From Methylophaga sp. UBA2689 (GTDB taxonomy: Bacteria; Pseudomonadota; Gammaproteobacteria; Nitrosococcales; Methylophagaceae), in assembly GCA_002354555.1 (NCBI GenBank), contig DELT01000031.1, positions 1 to 61,107 of the forward strand: 61,107 nucleotides of DNA, written 5' to 3'. The notes beneath the pieces are model-generated. The model saw only the letters and a list, made by a program, of their open reading frames with translations, had not been told where the DNA came from and made no database searches. Below are positions 9,494 through 18,436 of this stretch, piece by piece (within the stretch, counting starts at the first letter, position 1; each line of letters opens with the position of its first letter). The position numbers and the translations under genes were made by a program.

Positions 9494-10534
9494 ATGCGCA
9501 AATCAGGTATTTTTCTGAGTGTTTTTTTGGGTTTGAGTATGTTGTTAGTCTCAGGATGTAGCAACGAGTCTGAAAACGAGATAAAAGAAGTCAATCTGTA
9601 TTCAGCCCGAATTGAGTCGCTGATCAAACCTTTACTGGATGAATTTACTGAAGAAACCGGAATAAAAGTCAATCTGGTCACCGGAAACGCAGATGAACTA
9701 TTACAACGTCTGCAGAATGAAGGTCGCAATACTCCCGCCGATATGCTGTTAACCACAGACGCGGGACGTTTACACCGCGCTATGGAAGAAGACCTGTTAC
9801 AACCCGTTGACTCTGAAATTTTGCAGCAACGAATCCCCTCCTCTTACCGTCATCCGGAAGGTTACTGGTTTGGTTTGTCGCTGCGTGCACGCCCGATTAT
9901 GTATGTCAAAGATCGCGTCGATCCTGCAGAACTTTCAACCTATGAAGCTCTGGTTGAGCCACGCTGGAACAACCGAATCTGTGTTCGTTCATCAAGCAAT
10001 ATCTATAACCAGTCAATGGTTGCATCAATGATTGTGGCCAATGGTGAAGCGGCAACTGAAGAATGGGCAAAAGGACTGGTTGCCAATTTCGCTCGTTCGC
10101 CACAAGGTGGCGATCGGGATCAGATTAGTGCCGCTGCAGCAGGTCAGTGCGATATCGTTATTGCCAATACCTATTATCTGGCAGGTATGTTGACCAGCAA
10201 CGATGCTGATGAAAAAGCAGCAGCAGAAAAGTTAGCGGTTTTCTGGCCAAATCAGGATGACCGTGGTGTGCATATTAATGTATCCGGAGCGGGCATTATC
10301 AAAGATGCCAAACATCGCGACAATGCGATTGAGCTGCTGGAGTTTCTAACCAGCGATACTGCTCAGCAATGGTATGCAGAAACCAATGGTGAATATCCAG
10401 TTCGAGACGATATTGAAAAAGGCGAAGTGCTTGAACAATGGGGAGACTTCCGTGCCGACTCCCTGGACATGGATAAATTAGGTGAATTTAACGCCGATGC
10501 GTTGCGGCTGATGGACCGTGCGGGTTGGCAATAA
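9494..10534 (+). CDS. Ferric iron ABC transporter, substrate-binding protein (FbpA/FutA type)
   Basis: 346 residues from the chosen start. An upstream frame opens at 9464, but ATG 9494 has a GGAG site seven bases away and begins a proper export signal (MRKSGIFLSVFLGLSMLLVSGC). The LVSGC lipobox suggests a lipoprotein anchored in the inner membrane. The mature part is a class II periplasmic binding protein: 'VNLYSARIESLIKPLLDEF' at the start and 'IANTYYLAGML' with the paired tyrosines that coordinate Fe(III) in this family. It is followed by permease and ATPase genes and preceded by a Fur box, so ferric uptake is well supported. Confidence 0.9.
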   Translation: MRKSGIFLSVFLGLSMLLVSGCSNESENEIKEVNLYSARIESLIKPLLDEFTEETGIKVNLVTGNADELLQRLQNEGRNTPADMLLTTDAGRLHRAMEEDLLQPVDSEILQQRIPSSYRHPEGYWFGLSLRARPIMYVKDRVDPAELSTYEALVEPRWNNRICVRSSSNIYNQSMVASMIVANGEAATEEWAKGLVANFARSPQGGDRDQISAAAAGQCDIVIANTYYLAGMLTSNDADEKAAAEKLAVFWPNQDDRGVHINVSGAGIIKDAKHRDNAIELLEFLTSDTAQQWYAETNGEYPVRDDIEKGEVLEQWGDFRADSLDMDKLGEFNADALRLMDRAGWQ

Positions 10535-10546
10535 GCAATTGCATGC

Positions 10547-10586
10547 GTAAAGTTGGCAGTTTTGCCCAATCAACTGCCAACTTTAC
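10547..10586 (+). terminator. Perfect 15-bp inverted repeat between binding-protein and permease genes
   Basis: Arms GTAAAGTTGGCAGTT (10547-10561) and AACTGCCAACTTTAC (10572-10586) are perfectly complementary with a 10-base loop. The hairpin ends six bases before the permease ATG. No T-run follows, so it is unlikely to be a strong Rho-independent terminator. It more likely stabilises the binding-protein mRNA or restricts read-through and translation of the permease, giving more binding protein than membrane components. Confidence 0.75.
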
Positions 10587-10592
10587 AATTTC

Positions 10593-12251
10593 ATGTCCTT
10601 CATAATTCAATTTCGCCCCTACCCTGCATTCATTTTTGTACTGGCAGTGGCCCTGTCAATGCCTGTGGCAGTGGTTTTGGCGCATGTTTTTGTTCCCAGT
10701 GGGGATATCTGGCAGCATTTAAGCAGTACTGTACTTCCTGACTATATCCGCAATTCCCTGCTGTTAATGTTTGGGGTGGCTATTGGTACTCTGCTTATTG
10801 GCGTGACAGCTGCCTGGCTCACCACAATGTGTCAATTTCCCGGTCGCAGTGTTTTCGAGTGGGCTTTGTTGCTGCCGATGGCAATGCCTGCGTATATCAT
10901 TGCCTATACCTATACCGGCATGCTGGACTTTGCCGGGCCGTTACAAACCAGCTTGCGTGAATGGTTTGGCTGGCAATACGGAGATTACTGGTTCCCACAG
11001 ATCCGCTCGCTTAATGGCGCGGTTGCCATGCTGACTCTGGTGCTTTATCCCTATGTCTATTTGCTTAGCCGCGCGGCATTTCTCAATCAATCAATCTGCG
11101 TGCTTGATGTCAGCCGGACGTTAGGTAATGGGCCATGGAAAACATTCTGGAAGGTAGCGCTTCCGCTGGCTCGTCCTGCAATCATTGCCGGTTTATCATT
11201 AGCGTTGATGGAAACCTTAGCCGATTACGGGACCGTTCAATTTTTTGGCGTCAGCACCTTTACCACCGGCATCTTCAGAACCTGGTTTGGTATGGGTAGT
11301 GCGGCAGCAGCTGCACAACTCGCCGCTGGACTGATGGTTTTTGTCTTTGCCTTAATTCTTATCGAACGTTATTCCCGTCGTAAAGCCCGCTATCACCACA
11401 CCAGTCGTCGTCATCAGGATCTGCGTCGATTCCAACTGACCGGTGGCCGGGCATTCCTGGCGTTACTGTTTTGCCTGTTTATTCTTGGACTGGGATTTTT
11501 ATTACCAGCATTTCAACTGCTTAGCTGGACCATTAATGTGGCAGATACCGTTATTGATGCAGAGTTTCTAAGATTACTGGTCAACAGCCTGTCACTTGCC
11601 GCGTTTGCTGCCGTGCTGGCATTGTTACTGGCTCTGGTTATGGCTTATGCCCAACGACTTTATCCAGGCAAACTGGTCAGTGGAGCTGTCCGGGTGGCAG
11701 GAATGGGGTATGCCGTGCCTGGCGCTGTAATTGCCGTTGGTGTGATGATCCCTTTTGCCTGGATTGATAACACCATTGATGATCTGGCCCGTAGTCAGTT
11801 TAATTATTCCACTGGATTGTTATTGAGTGGCACATTAGTCGCGGTCACCTTTGCCTATCTGACCCGTTTTCTTGCTGTTTCATTACAAACCGTAGACAGT
11901 GGCTTAACACGCATTACCCACTCGATGGATGAAGCGGGTCGTTCGTTTGGTTTTCGACCATTACAGATACTGAGACAGATCCATATCCCGATGTTAAGTG
12001 CATCATTGATGACGGCATTGTTACTGGTTTTTGTCGATGTTTTAAAAGAGCTTCCTGCAACATTGATATTGCGGCCATTTAACTTTAATACCTTAGCGGT
12101 AAAAGCCTATGAACTGGCTTCAGATGAACGTTTGGCAGAAGCCGCTCCGGCCGCATTGGCCATTGTAATTGTCGGCATTATTCCGGTTATTCTGTTAAGT
12201 AAAACCATTACCCGATCCCGCAAGTTAAAATTGGCGATTGATGAAAACTGA
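10593..12251 (+). CDS. Ferric iron ABC transporter, fused permease (FbpB type)
   Basis: 552 residues with about twelve membrane helices in two homologous halves, as in the FbpB/SfuB/ThiP type where both transmembrane subunits are one chain. Each half has an EAA loop: near 'VSRTLGNGPWKTFWKVALPLARPAI' in the first, and 'MDEAGRSFGFRPLQILRQIHIPML' in the second. The loops contact the ATPase. The ATG at 10593 has no good Shine-Dalgarno sequence because the hairpin sits where it should be. The 3' end overlaps the ATPase gene, indicating coupled translation. Confidence 0.93.
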   Translation: MSFIIQFRPYPAFIFVLAVALSMPVAVVLAHVFVPSGDIWQHLSSTVLPDYIRNSLLLMFGVAIGTLLIGVTAAWLTTMCQFPGRSVFEWALLLPMAMPAYIIAYTYTGMLDFAGPLQTSLREWFGWQYGDYWFPQIRSLNGAVAMLTLVLYPYVYLLSRAAFLNQSICVLDVSRTLGNGPWKTFWKVALPLARPAIIAGLSLALMETLADYGTVQFFGVSTFTTGIFRTWFGMGSAAAAAQLAAGLMVFVFALILIERYSRRKARYHHTSRRHQDLRRFQLTGGRAFLALLFCLFILGLGFLLPAFQLLSWTINVADTVIDAEFLRLLVNSLSLAAFAAVLALLLALVMAYAQRLYPGKLVSGAVRVAGMGYAVPGAVIAVGVMIPFAWIDNTIDDLARSQFNYSTGLLLSGTLVAVTFAYLTRFLAVSLQTVDSGLTRITHSMDEAGRSFGFRPLQILRQIHIPMLSASLMTALLLVFVDVLKELPATLILRPFNFNTLAVKAYELASDERLAEAAPAALAIVIVGIIPVILLSKTITRSRKLKLAIDEN

Positions 12252-13311
12252 TAGCACTATGCAACTCCCACAATTACTCGTCGACAATATCAGCATTGGT
12301 TATGCTGGCAGGCCGGTCGTTGAAGGTATTTCCTTTCACTTAAAAGAGGGTGAAATTGCCTGCTTGCTTGGTCCATCTGGATGCGGGAAAACGTCGGTCC
12401 TGCGTGCTATTGCCGGATTTGAACCGCTAATGCAGGGTAGCATCGTGTTGCATGGTAAAAACGTCAGCTCTGCTGAGTTTTCCCTGCCCCCGGAAAAACG
12501 CCATATTGGTATGGTGTTTCAGGACTTTGCCTTATTCCCACATCTGACAGTCGCCAAAAATATTGGTTTTGGTTTGCAAAAACTGCCGCGGAAACAGCAG
12601 CAGCAACGAGTAGATGAATTACTGGAATTAGTTGAATTAACCGGTGCCCAAAACCAGTATCCTCACCAACTTTCCGGTGGACAACAGCAACGTGTTGCCC
12701 TGGCACGGGCGATGGCACCACGTCCCGATATTCTGTTGTTGGACGAGCCCTTTTCCAGTATGGATTCCGACTTACGTGAGCAACTTGCCCGAGAAGTACG
12801 TCATTTACTGCGTCGCGATGGGGTAACAGCGATTATGGTGACCCATGATCAACATGAAGCCTTTGCCATGGCCGATCAGATTGGTGTGTTGGGTCAGGGA
12901 AAATTGCTGCAATGGGGTAACGGTTATGATCTATATCATCGACCAAGCAGTCGGTTTGTCGCTGATTTCATCGGCCAAGGCGTGCTGATACCCGGGGAAA
13001 TTATTGCTGACAATAAAATCAGCACTGAACTGGGCATTGTCAGTGGCAAAATGACTTCAGATAAGAGTACTGGCCAGCAGGTAAATTTATTACTGCGACC
13101 GGATGATATTATTCATGACGATAATAGCCCGCTAAAAGCCGAAATTGTAGGCAGAGCGTTTCGCGGCGCGGTGTATCTCTACACATTGAAATTACAAAGC
13201 GGCCAGCAAATACTGTGTTTAGTGCAGAGTCATCACCAACATGAGGTGGGCGAATACCTCGGAATACGGCTGGAAGCTGACCACCTAGCAGTGTTTTCAG
13301 ACCAGGTCTAG
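12241..13311 (+). CDS. Ferric iron ABC transporter, ATP-binding protein (FbpC type)
   Basis: About 356 residues. Walker A GPSGCGKTS, signature LSGGQQQRVALARAM and Walker B ILLLDEPFSSMD are all present, and the His-switch lies in VTHDQHEA. A C-terminal TOBE-like extension (about 240-356) is typical of FbpC/PotA ATPases. The start is uncertain: a TTG at 12238, ATG 12241 and ATG 12259 are all in frame. I choose 12241, which overlaps the permease stop by 11 bases. It energises the iron importer encoded by the two genes upstream. Confidence 0.93.
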   Translation: MKTDSTMQLPQLLVDNISIGYAGRPVVEGISFHLKEGEIACLLGPSGCGKTSVLRAIAGFEPLMQGSIVLHGKNVSSAEFSLPPEKRHIGMVFQDFALFPHLTVAKNIGFGLQKLPRKQQQQRVDELLELVELTGAQNQYPHQLSGGQQQRVALARAMAPRPDILLLDEPFSSMDSDLREQLAREVRHLLRRDGVTAIMVTHDQHEAFAMADQIGVLGQGKLLQWGNGYDLYHRPSSRFVADFIGQGVLIPGEIIADNKISTELGIVSGKMTSDKSTGQQVNLLLRPDDIIHDDNSPLKAEIVGRAFRGAVYLYTLKLQSGQQILCLVQSHHQHEVGEYLGIRLEADHLAVFSDQV

Positions 13312-13429
13312 GGAATTTTTCATACACAAAAGCGGGAATTAGTACCAAGGTACAATAGGAATGTTTTATACAGCCGCCTATATTGAAATCTAAAAAAATA
13401 ATTCAAAAAATCTCTAGGGGGGCAATTTT

Positions 13430-13975
13430 ATGAATAATTATTTTAAAACGATTTTAGTCGCAGCCCTGACAACTTTTTCATTAATGGTTAATGCGGCCAC
13501 GTTATCTTTAGTTGGCACAACTTCTTATGATGCTAATGGCTTTAAAGGCGAAATATCTCAGGTTCTTAATATAACTGAATTTGTGCCGGGCGCTTCCGAA
13601 GGTTTCCATGTTTCAAAACCAAATCCAACGGCTATGAGTGCTGCTCATGTGCAAACCGCTTTATCAGCAACAGGTTCCAGTTTTGTAGTAACGGATTTTT
13701 TCAAAACTGATGATCCTGCTACCAATACGCTGAATACCTCATCTCTGGGTTTGGCATTTTCCGGATTCTTAATGAAGTACGGAACAACCACTTTGATCGG
13801 TCTGTTTAATACACCAATATCCAGCCTTGATTTCCTGACACATGATGATAAAGACGTTTCCCACATTGCCTATTTCACTACTTCGGTTTCAGAAGTGCCT
13901 TTACCTGCAGCGTTGTGGTTATTTGCTCCAGTATTAATTGGCTTTATGGCTTTTAGACGTCGTTTATCCAGATAA
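13430..13975 (+). CDS. Secreted protein with VPLPA-CTERM sorting signal
   Basis: 181 residues. An N-terminal signal peptide (about 1-22, ending VNA) leads into a ~130-residue domain I do not recognise. The C-terminus has VPLPAALWLFAPVLIGFMAF followed by RRRLSR. This motif/helix/basic-tail layout is the VPLPA-CTERM variant of PEP-CTERM signals, processed by an exosortase and linked to surface or exopolysaccharide-associated proteins. No exosortase is in the window. A strong purine-rich site (AGGGGGGC) precedes the ATG, suggesting high expression. It is monocistronic, with its own terminator downstream. Confidence 0.8.
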   Translation: MNNYFKTILVAALTTFSLMVNAATLSLVGTTSYDANGFKGEISQVLNITEFVPGASEGFHVSKPNPTAMSAAHVQTALSATGSSFVVTDFFKTDDPATNTLNTSSLGLAFSGFLMKYGTTTLIGLFNTPISSLDFLTHDDKDVSHIAYFTTSVSEVPLPAALWLFAPVLIGFMAFRRRLSR

Positions 13976-14000
13976 ACTTTACTAAAACTGTTTTTTTTAA

Positions 14001-14023
14001 GCCGTGTAAAACACGGCTTTTTT
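14001..14023 (+). terminator. Rho-independent terminator after the VPLPA-CTERM gene
   Basis: GCCGTGT (14001-14007), loop AAA, ACACGGC (14011-14017), then six T. It lies 26 bases after the stop codon. A T-run before the hairpin (13991-13998) provides A residues on the other strand. Confidence 0.88.
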
Positions 14024-14287
14024 ATGCTGACGCTCTCGAATCCAATTAACGTGAGAGTTTTTTATAAAAAAATATCCGACAAGCTCTAATTAAAAATTCA
14101 TTTCCTTTACAAGGATTTAACAACTAAAAAAATTTTAAAATACAAACTGCAACTCGTAACTGTTTGACTTTATCTTGTTACATTCATATAGGAATTATGA
14201 TAAATTCCCAACTGAATTTAACAGCATTATAGATTTGGTAATTATATGAATAAAAAGGAATTTTTTCGGTATGGCAAATAATTAAAT
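14024..14287 (+). other. Intergenic region with candidate promoter and 11-codon leader frame
   Basis: AT-rich gap upstream of the diguanylate cyclase. TTGACT at 14164-14169 and TATAGG at 14187-14192, separated by 17 bases, make a plausible sigma-70 promoter. An 11-codon frame (14246-14281, MNKKEFFRYGK) ends six bases before the diguanylate cyclase ATG. It could be a leader peptide or chance. A weaker stem (CTCTCG...GAGAG) with T-run at about 14032-14064 may be a second terminator. Confidence 0.4.
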
Positions 14288-15907
14288 ATGATGCGATTAC
14301 ATCTACCTGATGCATCTCGCAATCTGTATTTGCTCATGTCCGCATTATGTTTAGTCCTTTTTCTTCTTCCAGTTACCAGTTTTGCCCAACAAGCATTTGT
14401 TGGACAGTGGTATGAAGTCCCCCCCAACTGGAGCTTTCCAGATCCGCCTGAAACCACCGTTAACGCTCCCGCTTTAACCGGCGGTCATTATATTTTCCAA
14501 TCCACATTTGATGTTACTGATGTCGATGAAACCATTGTTATCGACTTTAAAAATGCCAGCGTATTAGGGCATTTTCATCACCATATAACGGATCAAACGG
14601 GTAATTTCATTGCCCAAGCCCAGGGTGGCATCGAATCAGAGGTCAAAAACACTTTTTTTATGCGTCATGGACGCGAATTCAGATTGCCTCCTGGACAGTA
14701 TCAGCTCACCACACAACTGGTTTCGCCCTATTTTATTGCCCAGCCTCAGCCTTATTGGGACACCTTGTCGCATTACCGTGAAGCCATAAAATGGGGCAGT
14801 GTTATTACCCTAGTCAGTATGGGCATTCTGATAAGTCTTGGCGTGTATTACGCCATTCTGGCTTTGGTCAGACGGCGTACCACTGAAATCATGTATACCT
14901 TTTTTATCATGATGAATGTGATCTACAACGGTACGGCGCTGTTAATCACCCCGGATCTGTTCAATATCCATTGGTTCTACTTTGTCGGTGGGCCCATTCT
15001 GCTGAGTAACTTTGCTTACATCCTGTTCGCCAAACATTTATTACAGATTCGACCCGAAACACATCCCAGACTGGATAAGCTGGCAAAACTGTTTTTAACG
15101 ATGCTGGCGGTATTATTCGTTGTAGCCGTTTTCAATCAAAATCTAGTCATAGAATGTGCCCGTTATGGTGTTGGTCTGATGATGCTTTATGCATTGGTTG
15201 CTGCAGTGGTGAGGGCATTTGAAGGCTATAAAATCGCCTATTTTTATCTGGTGGCCATTGCAGCTTTTTTTGTTATTGGCTCAATAGCGATTTCCAGCAA
15301 AGATCTGGTAGGTGTTTATACAATCTATGTTGAACATATCGGCTTGCTGGCAGTGACTGTCGAAGTATTACTTATCGGTCTGGTTCTGGGATATCAGTTT
15401 GCCGAGGTTTATCGGGAAAAAGAACATAATCTCGTTTTGGTCCAGCAGAGTTTGCAAATTGCCCATCATGATGCATTAACAGGCCTGCCAAATCGTTATG
15501 CCCTGGATATTTCCATGGAAAAGTTACCGGCTGACGGCATGTTAACGCTATTGGATATGGATAATCTCAAGCTTTATAACGACACCTACGGACATCAAAA
15601 AGGGGATGAAATGCTCCAGATGTTTGCCAGAGTCCTGTCAGCAAAACTGGGAGATCTCGGCGTACTTCACCGGATGGGCGGTGATGAATTTGCCATCACC
15701 AGCGACAGTATTACTTATGCAGAAAATATCAGAGAAGTTATTTCGGCAACCATCCAATATATGCGTCAGAACGGATTTGAAAAAGCTGGTGTCAGTCATG
15801 GTTCAGCCAATATGGTCGAAACCATCAATATCAATGAATTAAGAATTTTGGCTGACGAACGTATGTATCATCAAAAACGTACAAATGATAACCGCCAATT
15901 GGCTTAG
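14288..15907 (+). CDS. Membrane diguanylate cyclase with 7TM sensor (7TMR-DISM type)
   Basis: 539 residues. An N-terminal signal sequence ends near SFAQQ, followed by a ~130-residue periplasmic domain (about 37-165). About seven membrane helices follow (about 170-385), then a GGDEF domain (about 395-539). The active-site motif GGDEF is at 464-468, after HDALTGLPNR, so it should make cyclic-di-GMP. The four residues at the usual inhibitory I-site (RxxD) position read GDLG, so classical product inhibition is probably absent. No EAL domain. The 7TMR-DISM name is from layout and weak similarity. The gene appears monocistronic and faces the FadL gene. Confidence 0.88.
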   Translation: MMRLHLPDASRNLYLLMSALCLVLFLLPVTSFAQQAFVGQWYEVPPNWSFPDPPETTVNAPALTGGHYIFQSTFDVTDVDETIVIDFKNASVLGHFHHHITDQTGNFIAQAQGGIESEVKNTFFMRHGREFRLPPGQYQLTTQLVSPYFIAQPQPYWDTLSHYREAIKWGSVITLVSMGILISLGVYYAILALVRRRTTEIMYTFFIMMNVIYNGTALLITPDLFNIHWFYFVGGPILLSNFAYILFAKHLLQIRPETHPRLDKLAKLFLTMLAVLFVVAVFNQNLVIECARYGVGLMMLYALVAAVVRAFEGYKIAYFYLVAIAAFFVIGSIAISSKDLVGVYTIYVEHIGLLAVTVEVLLIGLVLGYQFAEVYREKEHNLVLVQQSLQIAHHDALTGLPNRYALDISMEKLPADGMLTLLDMDNLKLYNDTYGHQKGDEMLQMFARVLSAKLGDLGVLHRMGGDEFAITSDSITYAENIREVISATIQYMRQNGFEKAGVSHGSANMVETININELRILADERMYHQKRTNDNRQLA

Positions 15908-16008
15908 GACAATCATAAAAAGTTATCTATAAAAAACCGGTATTTGCATTATTTCCTGCATTTTCCTTTCACGATACCCGATCCTCCAACCCGTTATTTC
16001 GTGAGCAA

Positions 16009-17259
16009 TTACCATTGCCGGCTGACCATCATATGCAGCCATACAGCTTCATTACGCAGTTGTGAATCGTTACCAAACGGCAGCTCACTATTGGTGTAAT
16101 TCACTTTTTTACGGAAATCGTATTCAATGCCTCCGTAAAAAGTCCATTCTGAATTGTACTGATAACTGCCACCAAAAGTGAGGTGATGATCAAAGATCCC
16201 CGCCACAACGGGGTTGGTATGCTCTTTTGGTATCGGATTTTTGCCATAGTTATAGCCGCTGTATAACGTCAGTTTGTCGTTATAGCGATAGGCCATGCCC
16301 GTGGCAAACACCAATTGATTATTCCAGTTCATGGTCGAGGTACTGTTAATATCCGGTAAACCTGCAACAGAGGGATCGGTCGCTCTTAACTCGGTTTTTT
16401 TCATCGCATCAGACCAGTTTAACCAGTTAACTTTTAACGAAACTAACAGTTTTTCATTCATCTGATAGGCGGCGCCCACCCCAATTTCTTCAGGTAAGGC
16501 AAGACCTTTTAATGAAACATCATCGTATTTGACTATCCCCAGACCGGCTCCCGTCTGATTGAGTTTAAGTTCACCATCGGTTAACGGCAGCTCTGTTTTA
16601 CCGGTATAACTGGCTGCCAGCGTAAGTTTGGGCGTTGCCCGATACTGAATACCCAATTTAAAGCTGGTACGTAAACTGGTTGCGTCGTCTATCTCAATTC
16701 CCGCAAATGCAGGCGGTGCTGATGTATCGGGGAAGATCTTCTGCTCAGCCTGCGCGTAGACCAGGCCAAAACTGCCACCGACTGACCACTTATCATTGAT
16801 TTCACAACCTACGCCAGCGGTAAGTTTGCCTACAGCAAACAATCCCGAATATTCATCCTCTGTGGCAAAAGCGGTTTGCATATTTTCAAATACACCACCA
16901 GAACCACCTTGTGCAAATAGTCCGCCCGCCACCGTACACGCCATATTTTCCAGTTTTTGTGCATACCCCATACCGCCTAAACCGGTATAGAGGTTACTTG
17001 CATGTCTATCATTACCAAACTGATCTTCATGCGACAAATCAGTAATCCGCAGTAATGAACCATACGCATCAAAACGTTTGGTTTTGATTTGAGTAAGTCC
17101 GGCCGGATTAGTGTTGAGCGCACTGGTATCGCGTGCCACAGCAATATCGGCCCCAGCCATTAACGTGGATTCGGCGCCAAATCCAATCAGATTGATACCA
17201 TTCGTAGCGTGGCTGGCTCCAGCAAAAAGACCCAGGAAGCAAATAATTATTTTTTTCAT
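16009..17259 (-). CDS. OmpP1/FadL family outer-membrane transporter
   Basis: 416 residues from the chosen start at 17259, where MKKIIICFLGLFAGASHA is a proper signal peptide (the frame also opens at 17289). The mature N-terminus (TNGINLIGFGAESTLMAGADIAVARDTSALNTNPAGL) is the hatch-domain signature of FadL/TodX channels. The rest alternates as in a 14-strand barrel and ends with VSRQW, an outer-membrane C-terminus with a terminal aromatic residue. These channels pass hydrophobic compounds such as fatty acids or hydrocarbons. The actual substrate cannot be read from sequence. Confidence 0.92.
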   Translation of the reverse strand: MKKIIICFLGLFAGASHATNGINLIGFGAESTLMAGADIAVARDTSALNTNPAGLTQIKTKRFDAYGSLLRITDLSHEDQFGNDRHASNLYTGLGGMGYAQKLENMACTVAGGLFAQGGSGGVFENMQTAFATEDEYSGLFAVGKLTAGVGCEINDKWSVGGSFGLVYAQAEQKIFPDTSAPPAFAGIEIDDATSLRTSFKLGIQYRATPKLTLAASYTGKTELPLTDGELKLNQTGAGLGIVKYDDVSLKGLALPEEIGVGAAYQMNEKLLVSLKVNWLNWSDAMKKTELRATDPSVAGLPDINSTSTMNWNNQLVFATGMAYRYNDKLTLYSGYNYGKNPIPKEHTNPVVAGIFDHHLTFGGSYQYNSEWTFYGGIEYDFRKKVNYTNSELPFGNDSQLRNEAVWLHMMVSRQW

Positions 17260-17457
17260 TCGATGCTCATAGAAAAGTGCTCGTTTCATTCATCCCTTTG
17301 AGCCCTTTTGCAGGCAAAAACTTATCATGAGCGTTCTGAAGATGCTTCAGTAACGGCTGAAAGCATGGTTTCTTTAGAGGGGAAAAGGTATCAATCAAAC
17401 AATGACAAAAATCCTGGTGATCAGTTAACCATCAGAACTTTTCGTTCACATTGTTAA

Positions 17458-18321
17458 TCATTCAATATTCTGGATCTGCTCTCGCATCTGTTCGATTAAC
17501 ACTTTCAGATCAACTGAATAACGTGTGGTGTCAGTATCAATGGATTTGGAGCCCAGGGTATTGGCTTCCCGATTAAGCTCCTGCATCAGAAAGTCGAGTC
17601 TACGGCCAACAGGTTCATCACGTTGCAGTACACGTTTGACTTCATCTACATGACTTTGTAAGCGATCCAGCTCTTCAGCCACATCACTTTTCTGGGCAAT
17701 CAATACAATCTCCTGTTCCAGTCGTTCCGGTTCCAGAGTCACTTCCAGTTCAGCAGCTTTTTGTAACAGACGTTGCCGTTGTTGTTCGAGAATCTCAGGT
17801 ATACGAAGTTTCACCGCTTCAGCAATTTGCAATATTTCTTCACAACGCTGTTGGATCATTTCAGCTAACGCCTGCCCTTCTCTTTCTCTGCCACTGATAA
17901 AGTCGGCCAGTGTCGTATCCAGAGCATCCATGGCCTGTTGTTTCAGGGCAGTTAAATCTACTTGTTCACTATCGGCTACACCGGGCCATTGCAACAGCCG
18001 CAATGGATCAATCGGTAAAGCTTGTTTGGCCATTTGCGTTAATTGCTCACAGGCATTTATCACTGATTGCGCCAGGTTCTCATCAATATGTAATGCATTT
18101 TGCTGTTGAGAAGGATGATATCGCAGGCTAGCTTCGATCTTGCCGCGAGCCATACGCTCGGCAAAAATTTTGCGGATGTCCATTTCCAGAGGTCGAAACG
18201 ATTCTTCCAGTCGCAAAGCGAGTTCTAAATAACGATGATTAACCGATCGAACTTCCCATATCAGGGTGCCGAGTTCGGTTACTTGCTCATGGCGGGCAAA
18301 GGCGGTCATGCTTCGTATCAC
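17458..18321 (-). CDS. yicC: YicC/YloC family endoribonuclease
   Basis: 287 residues, the normal length. It begins MIRSMTAFARHE and contains the family's conserved 'LIWEVRSVNHRYLEL' segment. The C-terminus reads 'VGRRLDFLMQELNREANTLGSKS', the characteristic YicC end. E. coli YicC is an endoribonuclease involved in sRNA (RyhB) decay. It is divergently oriented from rph, the usual neighbour. Confidence 0.95.
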   Translation of the reverse strand: MIRSMTAFARHEQVTELGTLIWEVRSVNHRYLELALRLEESFRPLEMDIRKIFAERMARGKIEASLRYHPSQQQNALHIDENLAQSVINACEQLTQMAKQALPIDPLRLLQWPGVADSEQVDLTALKQQAMDALDTTLADFISGREREGQALAEMIQQRCEEILQIAEAVKLRIPEILEQQRQRLLQKAAELEVTLEPERLEQEIVLIAQKSDVAEELDRLQSHVDEVKRVLQRDEPVGRRLDFLMQELNREANTLGSKSIDTDTTRYSVDLKVLIEQMREQIQNIE

Positions 18322-18436
18322 AGTGTTTTCCCTATAGCTATTAAGTGTCCATAGTAACGAAAACCACAGGTAAAAAGCACGCGGGAATTGAGATGCATCA
18401 GTATAATCATCGTATTTTAAGTAAAGGATAGAGCAG

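Noticed and set aside
12238-12258. Alternative TTG/ATG starts of the iron ATPase
   Set aside because: Only ATG 12241 was kept; the TTG at 12238 and ATG 12259 have no better ribosome site.
14028-14064. Second terminator after the VPLPA-CTERM gene
   Set aside because: Stem is short (about five pairs) with a long loop; mentioned only as weak possibility in the region entry.
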